Of a DNA stretch of 64,000 nt, positions 49,001-61,000 are shown piece by piece; position 1 is the first letter of the stretch, and each line of letters starts with the position of its first letter. This DNA comes from Taenia hydatigena (taxonomy: Eukaryota > Platyhelminthes > Cestoda > Cyclophyllidea > Taeniidae): the NCBI GenBank assembly GCA_036345935.2, contig JADWOT020000009.1, positions 10,383,899 through 10,447,898 of the forward strand, given 5' to 3'. The notes below the pieces were generated by a model that saw nothing but the letters and a program-made list of their open reading frames with translations, ran no database searches and was not told the DNA's origin. The position numbers and the translations under genes were made by a program.

Positions 49001-52000
49001 TGCCTGCCCACATACCATCCTCCCAACGGATTGCACGTATCGGAGAGATCGGGCAAGGGAGCTTCAAAGTCGGTCTCGAATGCGTTTGCAGCGTCAATGG
49101 TGTGTACTCCGGAAAATCTGGTTAAGGCTCCCCAATTCCGCTTACTCTATCTCCTTCAGGTTCGCAATTTCTGCGTTTTGCGTTATTTATTCTCCTTTAG
49201 TTTTGAAAGGATAACAAGCCTATTCGTTGCAACGATAAACTGAGTTTATTGTAACCGCTTTCCATACGGGAAATTTATGCTTTTTTATCCTCGTACCGTT
49301 TCTTTGCTCCTCACATCCGTAGTCGGTCAATTCTCTCAGGCATTTACCTGATGCATTTCACATGGCATTCACTTACTTGAAGTAGAGAATCTAGCTCCTA
49401 CCTGAAAGTGACATTTTCAGCTAAATTAAGAACTACTTTTGCGTTTGTTCTCATTTACGTCATACAATTCATTCGTTGTTCATTCTTTCATTTTGCACGG
49501 CGCACATTTCCTCCCATCACGTGCACAGAAATAACTTTTGAAAGGCGTTATTTTTGGTTTCTTCATTCAATTCATTTGGGAACTCCCATAAACCACCTCT
49601 CTCCCCCATCCGAGCCCTTTAATTAAATCTTCGCTAACCTTTTCACTTTCGATAGTTGATGGGAATTGCTGCTCTGATTGCAAATGACTTTGTTCCTCCA
49701 GCAAAGTTACTAGCTGCAATTAACATTTTAGATTGACAACTGTCTTACATTATCTTACTTCGTGTATCTCGACTCCTTTTAGACGAGCAGAATTGGGTAC
49801 TAAGGCTGTTGATAGGGCTGGAGGTAAAAAAGAGCTCTTTAGGAGTAAATTTACATTATCATCCCTATCTAAGTTTCTCAGCGGCCAACTTGTCTCACCC
49901 GAGTCCTCGGCTTGGTGGGAGTGTGCGTGGGATCCCTCATCAGCAATGGCATCCGCTCGGGTGACGGAGCCCCAGCGAGTGATTTTGCCCTTAGAGTCGC
50001 TGCAGATTCGCACTCCTCCCACGCATCGCCTCACGCCACTGGAGACGGAGGAGGTGACATCCCCTAGCAATACCCGCACTGCCTCTCAGTCCACTACCTC
50101 TGCTCCAGTCGCTGCGTCCGCCTCCGCGGCTCTCATCTCCTCTGAGACCTGTCTTCACATCCCTTCGACACGCTCATTAACCGACGCCAATGGCTCAACA
50201 TCGTGCCCACCCTCTCCTGAGATGGTTAAAGGACCAAAGAAGCGATTAATTGGTAGCCACCACAAGGCTGCTAAATGGTTTATTGGTGGTGGCAGTGGTG
50301 GAGGAAAGAGGAAAGATAGCATTTGTGAGTGTTTTTTGTTATAGTTTGCTTGAATTTTCATTTAATAGTTATATGAATAGCTCGCCTGGAATGGCAGTAC
50401 TTTAGGCTTCGGCATCCCTGTAATTTCTGTACAGCATAGAATTCTTTCAAGTGGTGAATCACTAATTCATGTGAATGAAATTTCTGCCTATTTCCAAATT
50501 TTGAGCCGAGTTGGAGGTATACGGTAGTGGGACCAGTTTATGACCTCCCCAATGGACCTGAGCTGTTAGGTGTCAAGTAGTGTTGACAGAAAGGGAGGGT
50601 ATAACCACTAAGCATGGGAAGTGAGAGCTAGTAGCTGCACCTTGGATGGAGGGATAGAATTTCTCGGTCATCTCTAGTGAGTAGTGACAATGAAGCTGCT
50701 GAGAGCAGCAAAATTTATCCTCTTCATAATCCACTGCTGCTGAAAGGCTGACCGTACTCATCTTGATCATTTAATCGATGATAAGGCCTAGAAACTATAG
50801 TAGCTGCAACATTTTGTCACATCGTTGCCTTTGACCTGTTGCTATGCATTCAATACCAATGTGCTTTGGATGGACGTCTTCGCATGATTTTGAGACTTCT
50901 GTGGCTGCTTCCACCTGATTTTGATTTCACAGACAAATTATTTTCCTAGAACTTTTTGGGCGCCTAAAGTGGCGGCTTCGGAAAATGACCTTTTGCAGAA
51001 AGTGGTTTTGAAATTAATTCGCCTAAGGAAATGAACACTGTATTAATTCTCACTGACTACCTCCTCAGTAATTCAGTTTGTTGCTATCGGCTAGAGGCTT
51101 CTTAACCTTTTTTCTCATTCAAGCCGAAAGTTCAGTGACACTGAGCAAGACCTATGAGAAGAGCGATTGGTTAGAGCCTCTTGTGGTAGTGCTTCGAAGG
51201 CAACTGATTGAGGGCACAGTGAAACCAGCAGAACCCAGAGGCCTCCTGATGACTGGCATGTTTGTGCGAATCGTGGCACCTAATGAGGCCACTGGTCCCG
51301 CCTCTACAGCCACCGACGCCTCACGTTCTGACGCGTGGATCTCCCGAGAAATCAAGCACTGCGCGCTGCAGATCCTCGCCACCCTCCTTAATCCCTCTTC
51401 CTTCGGCTCAATGGAGACCAGTGGATGTGGTTAGTTCGCAATATGAGCATCTTTCATTCAAAGGATTATTTACGATTGGTTGCCAAGTTCAGTCGCTCCT
51501 ATTTTGTTATGCAATTTATTTCAGTTCCATTCTTTGCTTGTTGTTGTCAAAACATCCCAAAAATAGCTTATGATAAGCTTTTGATTGTATTTTGGACAAA
51601 ACGTCTCGAACTTTCTTTACATTACAGCGCAATAAGTGCCACACAAGCGTCCGGCAACATTTTTTGTCCCGGTTTCGAGTTCACATTTGCATGTTGAGCA
51701 GTCAGCTTCTTTTTCAGCGAGTGGCGATGAAAATTGAGGCCCGGAAATTGCAGCGAAATGGCACTTTATTCCATTGTTCTGATGGTATGAACGCACAAAC
51801 TGCATATTTGTTTACCAGCTGAAAGACGCGAGTTGCGTGAATAGTAATGTTACAGAATGTGACTTAATTATCCACTTGAGGTAGTCGTCTTTAAATTTAC
51901 CTGTAGCAATCAAAGTTCCACATTAAATGCTCCGTTTATTCTCCTAAAAACAGTTGTTGTGTGAGCGAAACCAAGACAGTGGATAGTTTAAAAACAGAGG

Positions 52001-55000
52001 TAACTTAAGCAAGAACGCGGAATTTTTCAGCTACTGAAACTTTGCTGCCATAAATAGCCGTTTTTTGTGAATGTGCATCAAAAATGATGTGAGCTACTTC
52101 GACTACTTTTGTAATTCTCTTCTAAAAGGTTCGTCTACTGGCAAGTAATCGGGAGAGAGTCGAAACCAGATTAGTCTCAGCTTTTGATTTGTAGCAAAAG
52201 CACAACAGCATCTGCTTGCCTGCTGAGGATTCGGAATATGGTATTATTTAGCGTCCTGACCCTTCCCCGAAGGTGAAAGAATACATAACACCCGGTTAGA
52301 ATAGGCGTCGTCTACGCACAGAAGGACCAGGGACCGCTGCCGTGGCCGAAGGCCAGGCCGCCCGACGAGAGTACAACCACCGAATTTCGATGCAACCTGG
52401 AAGAAATTAAACAGCAGCTTCACTTATTCCCGGGGAATTTTTACTGAATCCGGGGCTTCATCCTAAACGGAAATGTATTGGAGAGGGGCATGTACTGGCT
52501 ACCACGTATGTCCATCGTCAGTCGTAAGAGCACTGACCAAAACCCGGGTCATTTAGTAAGGAATGTCATTTATAACAGTTCTTAAAGGATGGGGTTCTAT
52601 TGTATTCTCACTTCAAGATTGCCCAGTCATGCTTATCTGGATTTTATCCAGTTAGTAAAGAAGCGGAGGAGATGTTCGTGTTAATACAGTACCGTAACAG
52701 CTCTGTACCGAAGGTTTACGAGTGATGTCACTTCATTGTTGATAGCTTTTCTGTGGAATGCGGGGATTGACGTCATTTTCAAGCCTTCTGCTAGGGGTTG
52801 TCACGTATTCTTCCACCCGAAGCTCAGGCATTTTTCCATCACGCCAAGGTTTGCTATTTAGCGGTAGCAATCAGGGTAGTTGACCCTCAGAACAGGATTT
52901 GCTTTCTGTTACCACTAATGCAGCGCCCCGAGACTTCTCTGAAGATGAAATGAATCATAATTCTCGGGAAGCATACGTGTTATCGACACACAAAAGGGCC
53001 AGGAGCCACTGGCGTGGCCCGAAGGCCAGCTACCAGGCGGATGTGCAATGACGGAGCCCCAAAGTAGTCCATTGTCATAAACGAAAGCTAAACAACTGCG
53101 TTATTGCAATCATGCTATCATTGATGACTTTTATAAAATTCTCATCGCATTTAGTTTTTATCTAGCTTAAGTGCTGATTTGTCTATTTATGGCTGATCAT
53201 TATCCTATCCTGGGGAGCCATAATCTCAACGTGTTTTACTGTTCCATGTCGGAAGTTGAATTAACGCGTACCCAGAATCTAAATTGTTATAAGATCCGAC
53301 GGAGTATCTAATAAAAGATATTTGACTGCAGTTAATCAAGTTCGGCTGGATTTTGTTTGAGGCAGCCAAACAACTTAATAACTTTTCTGTTCATTTTTTT
53401 CAAGCATTTTTTATTTGCTTGCCCCTCACAGACTCCCGAACCTCGAGTTTCTCCTCAAGCTGTAGTTCGCTCCCCGCGCTAATGCAGCCGGAGTTTGCTC
53501 CAACGTTGCTCTCGGTGTTAATGGACACAGCGCTGGCCAGCGCCACGCAGACCCCAGACCAACAGGGAGGCAACCTTACTGTCTCCAGCGGCGTTAGCGG
53601 CGGGGACAACGGCGGTGGTAGAGGCGGAGAAGCGGTCAACGGTGGCAGGCACCAACGTCGACGCGGACTTCTACCAGTAGTTGAGAGTCATGCTGGTGTG
53701 GCAAACGCTCTCGACCCACTGACTAGCTCCACGTCCTTTGCGCTCACCTGTCAGGACGTGGAGGTTTGTGTCTATCCGTTGATTTCACTTGGCTTTTCTT
53801 TCTTAGTCGTAAGCATCATGAGCTTCATGACTGCGCTGAATCTCCCTAGCAAATATTTGCTTTGGATCATTTGGCCGCGGCATGATGTTTTTTTTCAGAA
53901 CGTTTGTTTTGTGTCGTAATTACACCAGCCTCTCCTCCCGAACCTATGCATTTTATCTTTAAGTCGTAGTTCTGTTGACATTAGATTCGCTTGTGCGCAA
54001 TTAACTCAACACCAATGGTCGCACCCGTTTGACGAATTCCAGAGAGTTATAAAAGTGTACGAGCCTTCAATGGGTCAGCCATAGTCCCATGGTTCCGAGT
54101 CTCGTAACTAAGGGGTATGCGCCTGGAACTGGTAGGGTAATTGCGAACCGTTAGCATGTGCCATCTTTTAAAACCTTATTGATATGCTTAAATCTACCCT
54201 TTCAGCCCACACAGTAGTGGCTCTTTAATGCACGCTAAAATGATTTACCCCCATGACTGTATCTGCGAAAAAAAATTGCTAAAACAAGTTTGAAGTTTAT
54301 TTTTGTCCTTTAATTACCACCTTCAGAATATCAAGCGCAAAAAAAATTCGTTTAAAAAATGTCTCTTAAGTGACTTGCTTCATTCAGGAATACTTTGTTG
54401 TCAGTTAAAATAGGAATGCGCCAAGGTGAAGCTGCTTGTGGATGTGGCTTAACAATAGTGGCGAAAAATAACGTTCTTGCCCGACACACTCAGTAGCCAT
54501 GGGGAGTTGACAGAAAAGAACCACAAATTTTTCACACTTAGGTCAGAAAAATGGGCAACTTTTTCTGTACTTGAAAGAAAAAGTTTCTTTTTACTGGGGA
54601 GAAGTTGTGAGACTATGACGTTTGTGCCTGTGTAGATCGCTGTTCAGAGCACCCGACTGCTGTGCCAATGCGTCTTCACCTACTCGTCCCAACTCATGAG
54701 TGCTTTTCTTGAAATACCAGATCTCAAGAGTTCACTCATTCGTCTTCTACTTTATTCACCCTCTCTCAGGTAATTTCATCCATTCATTCTATAGATGGCT
54801 TACTAAGATCCCAAACCACAGGAGCCTAAAATTGGCAGTTGATACTTATTTTCTGGATTCAAGATACACAAAAATAGCGGTAGCTCTGTTTATTCATAAG
54901 TACATTATTTATGTTCGCTGTTTTTATGCATTTCAACTAACTTTATCCTTTTGATGTGGATAAAGATTAGCTGAGATTTATAGATGCGCCAACACTCCCA

Positions 55001-58000
55001 TTTCTGACTAGAATGAACTATGACATTCCATTTGAACTAAGACGGTCATTGGGGTGTGTAGATGACATTATCGAGAATCGTTATTTGCCTATAAAAGTTT
55101 GAAAAAAAACGGGATTATTAATGTACTGCTTTCTCTTCATGCAGAATTCGTTCCGAAACCTGCCATCAATTGAAACAACTGCTCTACCATTCCGCCGGTC
55201 AGCATCACCAGTCAACGAGCTCACTTCTTGTTGTGGAACCCTGTTGTCACCTTCTGGCGTGGGAGACCTCTCATTCCTCCCACCCACCACCTTACACCTT
55301 TGAGGCGATCTCCCTCCAGCATGTCAGCACCAATCCATACATCGACCTTCTTCTTGATCTATTTTTTAAGACTCCACGGGAAACCACCAAAGGTACCTTC
55401 TCCAAACCCCTTCTTCCTCCCTTTTGGACAACAAATCACCTCAACACCCTAATGGACGCCGAAGAGATGCAGGCGATAATGCACTGCGCCGAGTTCTTCC
55501 GAATGCGCGGTCGGGTTTTTGCAATGGTTGAGAAGAGCTGTCTGGAAAGTTATGCTGGGCAAGATCACGCGAACATCTTTGAGGTGTGTACATGCGAGTT
55601 TTTAGCTTGCGAAAGGAACAAATTAGTGAAAAGCTCCTGAGTTCCTCCAAGTCCACATACTCCCATCTCTGGATTGAAGAGAGGCATTTAGCATATTCCA
55701 TAATGACTGAAAAAGCTGTGTCTTTCCTAAATTTTTGGAATGCGCCTAATTTTTTGCAAGGGAATATGCGTTCCATTTCATTGGTTTGAATGCCGTGCCA
55801 ATTTATGTTGAGATTTTCCGTTGAATTTTTGCTAAAAGGTGGGACTGTACAAACTGAAAGGACACAAATGTAATTTAATGGCATATCCTGTTGTGGTTTG
55901 ACACTGTCAATTAGTCCTCCTTGAGAAACGCTCTTCTCTAAAGCTTGCCTTCATCTGATTTCCTGCTCATACATCTTGTTTGCCTAACTTTGTTAATATT
56001 TAGGCATGAAAAATGAGCGGTGCTGTTTTTGAGGTGTTTATAGCACTTTATCACCTCGAAGCTTTCCAGAAGCCAAAAAAATTTTAACACTAAGGCTGAA
56101 AGTGCTCTGCAGACGTACACAAGGGCCGGAGGTCATGGACCCACCAAGAGTTGAACAAACAACTAGATCATTACAGTATATTTTGCGAAGTAGAAGAGAC
56201 TTACTCGATGTATTTGCATTACTCTCGGTCATTTTGCCACTGATGGTCGTCTTTCATAGCTGAAATGCACGAGCAAATGTAGCACAAAAAGCTTTTCACT
56301 CCTTTTCTGGATTCCTTTTACAGTTCCAACTCCTCTTCCAAGTATTTTGCACATTTTGGAAGGTTGCTTTTGGGCATGCACCTGCATCTGTTTGAAACAA
56401 TGAATTATGAGCCTATTAGTTCGTGAATTTCGGCCACATCTGGAGATGTGTTTGTTATTGGTGCACAGCTGGGAACGGCTCAGAACAATTTGTGAATTCG
56501 ACTTACATAAGTTGCAAGTGTGAGAATGCGAGTCGTAAATTGTTATGGGAGTCTATTTTAATGCCATAAAATGCAGAATGTATGAATGGGGTCGTTCAGA
56601 TTCGTGATGTAGCTGTGTTCATATTTTATCTGTCACCAACCTCCCATTGCTACCTCAGCACGAATGCTTGGGTAGCCTTCACTAACAATCACAATTTATT
56701 TGTAGGGTGGAAGGAGAAAACGTGGCAAGATGATGATGTGAGACGGCTTTCGTCGCTCACGGCGTCGAGAGCTAGCACTGTTGTGCTTGGTGTATTCAAT
56801 GCTTCGTTAATTATGCAGTTATTCAAAGGAAATAATTCCAACGGGAGTCAGAGACTCATTATTAATATTCAAATCAGAAAATCTAGCAACGGTTATGCAG
56901 CAATCTTCCTAGTTAGTAAAAACAATGCATTCATGTCCTTGACCATAGGATTTTTTTAAAAGGAGGTGTGTCAATGCAATTCCTAAACCCTGGTCATCAA
57001 ATTGACATATCGAGCGAAGTAGTGAGTTGAAATTACTTTCCTTTGTTCTCCTTCAGAGCGAGATCCAGTGGTTCCGGAGCTTTGCTCAGGCCCATCCTCG
57101 GGCCTCCTCATGGGGCGACGGTCTGCTTCCTATTTTGGACTGCAGCCTAATCAATGGCCACCTCTGCTTCCTGCGCACAGCCTGCGTACAAATGGTTGCC
57201 ATAGCGATAGCTCGAGCCGCTAGTGTATCGCGCACCGGAGGCGCGGGTTGTGCAGCCCCCTCTGGCCGTTCTGTCCCGCTCTCCACCTCGGCTTCGTGGG
57301 AAGGTGGGGGCAGCGGAGGCTCTCGTTGTAGCGGCGGTTGTATGGGCCTCTCTCCTCCTCCCTTCCTATTGGGCGGCAGTATGAAGGGCAAGGTAGTCCG
57401 ATGGGTCATAATTGCTACACCCTTATAATGCTCTCTCTCAATTTTAAATCCGTTAGCGTGGTCACCTACATAATTTGGACTCTATTTTAAAAATTTTATT
57501 TCATGTATTTTTGCTATTAGAATGTGCCGTTGGTTTACTAATCTCCTGCAATGTGGGTAGTACGTCCACACAGTACTAGTTGCTACGTTGGTAAGGTAAT
57601 TGAGGCATTTACAGGACCGCCGTGTTCCTTCTAAATTCTCCTGTTTAGGGGATCATTCTAATGTCCTTCCAGGCGTGTTTTCACACAAATTCCTTTTCCT
57701 CAGAAATGAGGGAACCATGGTTTCTCATTATCAATTTACGGATCTATCTCCTTTCCTTCTTTCCAGGTCGTGAGGATATTGCTGTCTTATAGGAGGGGTG
57801 GATGAATCAACTACTATACAGATATGTGATTTTAACAAATGAGAAGCAATTCAATTAAGTCATGTCGTCTTGAGTCTTTTCTGAAGTAGAAATAAGTTGT
57901 AGCGCTAGAACAAAATATGTATTACCGGCGCACAGAATGCCTAGGGAGCTAATGGCATAGTCTAGGGGCCATTCCTCCCGGCAGAAGTGCAGAAGTGGAG

Positions 58001-61000
58001 CCTCGGAACCAAAACCGGGAGGTAAATTAACAAGTCGGGCATTGCATAGTCCCTGGCGCTCCCTTTGATCAATCGCCACGTTGGTCACCACAATGTATTA
58101 GGTACTGTAAGAAAAACACCTACGAACCAACTGCAATACCAATTTTTTTTGTTAAAAGTTCCAATGGACTTGCAGTCCAGTGTTTTGGGAGAAAGCGATA
58201 ATGTATTGGTCATCTCATATGTCCATCACTGGTTGTAAGGGAGATTTGAAATGGGTTTGTGGGGATTGGGTTTCGTACAAATTCCTCCATGTCACTTTCC
58301 CCCACCGTCAGTATTGTTCACCTATATTTGTCTGGATTCCATCCACTTTGTAGAGGAGCGGACTAGTGCTTCTTGCTGCCGTTGTTAACGGCATTCCTGC
58401 AGAACATAAAAATAGACAGGTGTCGAAGGAAGACGTCATTTTCAGTTCTTCTGTTGGGGTTCATCACAAATTCTCCTGTCCTGTTAATCCTTGGCATTCA
58501 GGAATGGGAATTGGGGTCGCTATCGTTTATTATGGGGTTTATTTTCCACTACCACCGCTTTATCATCCGTGACTTCTCTGAAGACGATATTTGAAGGTTC
58601 AAATGTTTCGAATTACCTACCCAGGAAAATGGCAGTACTCACTAAATGTGCATGTAATCTTGCTTACTATGTAAATAAGGCAGCGCACATAAAGAGATTT
58701 TTATCCGTTTTCACATTCAAGAACACGAAAGTGTCTAGTTGAACTATCATATAAATACAGGATGCTTATACAATTTCATCAGTTGGGTCTTCACCGTTTA
58801 TTCAATAACTTAATGCAAGTGCAGCAGTAAAAAGCCCAGAAACAACGCAATAAGAAGATATAAATTTGATTGGATTGTTTTCCCTTATTTAATCAGTGAC
58901 GCCCTAAAGCCACGCCTCTAATTCCCCAAGTGGATGCTAAACAGCACAAGCAAATGGGGCCATGGCCCTGATTAATGGTAACCCAATAAGGCGGAGAATT
59001 TCTTCAAAGACGAGGTGATTTTTAAGCCTTCTTTATGATTCGGCGTGGCTTTTTAAAATTATTCTTCCTTTTGTTCTCTACCGGTAAATTGTTTGTCCCA
59101 AAAATGCAGCCTTTGAGCTTTTCATCGTTCGCTTAGCTCAAAAACAGAGCATTCAAACTCTTGATCTGCTCTGTCAGTTAGTAAGGATTTTGGTCATTTT
59201 TAACTAGTCTTTTAAGGCATTCAGACATAAAGGTAGCCTCCCCCTTATTTGTAAAGGCATTTTTTGGTCCTACTGTGGTAGAAATGATGCAGTCCCCAAC
59301 TTATTTCCCTCAAACGAAATGGCTAATGATTTCTAAATGTTTTCGAACTTAGGGCAATCCCATGCCGGACTCGGAAGTTACTTCAGTGAAGAAGAACCTC
59401 CAAAATGCCCTTCATTCTACTACCAGTCACTCCTTACCATCTGATTCCATCGATTTTAAGTTGATAACGTTAGTAACAAATTGCATTCGGCTGATGGGGA
59501 ACCTCGTACCCACTCTGCTCACCGATTACATGTTCCCCGTGGCGAACACTATGAGCGAGGAGTACCACACTCTGCCTTCAGGCGATACAGAGACCCATCG
59601 AATACACGGAAGCACATTGCTTCAACCACCTCCGAAACGCCTCAATGGAAATGCTCGTCAAGAAGCGTTCATGCTTATCCTTTTCCTTGCACGTATGGAT
59701 TTCCAGAGCCTTGAGCGAGTGAGTCCTCTGCAACTAGCTGGAATTAGCTATCCTCTTTGCTGACTTATTGATCAAGGCGTTTTTTTGCAGACTGTTAATA
59801 TTCTAGTCCGTCTGCATCATCACAGTCCACCGGAAGAGCAATTGCAATCAAATCATTCACCAAATTCCTCGATGAGTCTACCCACTACCTCCAATCTGGG
59901 CGATTCTGGAGGTCTCACTTTCGAAGCTGACGTGAACGTCTCAGCGACTACATCCATCATGTGGGACTATCGTCCCTCTCTTCTGGGTCGTGCCGCTTGC
60001 AACTTCACGGGTCTTCGAAACGGTGGAGCTACGTGCTATATGAATGCTGTGCTTCAGCAGCTCTTCATGCAGCCTGGTGTAGCAGAAGCCATTTTGGATG
60101 TGCCCACGTCAAAACTGGATGAGAAGAGTCTGCTATATCAAACTCAGGAGGTCTGTTTGATCTTAACTAATTAGAGAGGATTTGTACTCTAGTCCCTAAC
60201 AGTCTTATTCTTTCCGCTTTTTAGCTCTTTCTGAATCTGCTTTTTTCACAACTCCAATTCTACGATCCGGTTGGGTTTTTGAAAACCTTCCGTCTGTGGA
60301 ATACGGACACTCCCATAGATCCTCACGAACAACAGGACGCATTCGACTTTTTCCAATCCCTAATTGACCAATTGGATGAAGGCATGAAGGTAACAATTTT
60401 ACGCATAGGTCATCACTTAGCCATGCTGATCAAAAATGTCAAAAGTAGGTGGATTTAATGTGGCTGCCCAACCTCTTTTTCATAATACTGCCTAATTCGG
60501 AGCACGAGCAAATTGCAGTAAACAAATCCACTCCCAAATGCATTTCTATCATGAACAGGCACGTTTAATGGGTTTCTGGGGCACAAAACATTTGAGTAAA
60601 TGGTAACCTAATCATACTACAACCTTCACCACTATACTTCCATGGGCCCAGATGGTATGTTGAACATTATGCAACTAAATTAGTTGCATAATGTGCTAAT
60701 ACCAAATTTCTTTGAGAATTCCTTGGCGTAATAGGATGCCAATAGGAAACATCCCCATAGATAGGTTACTTCACTTTATAAAAATGCATATGTGAGTAAA
60801 ACGTACTGAACGATAATGCTAAACCTTCTCTCTGAAGTTCGAGGGCTCACATCCTCATCAAGTGGCAGTGGACAATTTTTTGGCTTTTAGAAATTCAACG
60901 ATGTTCCGTTTTTCTCCAAAATGTTCCACGGAATACTGTCAGACACGATGTATTGTGAAGACTGTGGCCATCGGTAAGTTGCAGCTCCATTAAGCAGAAA

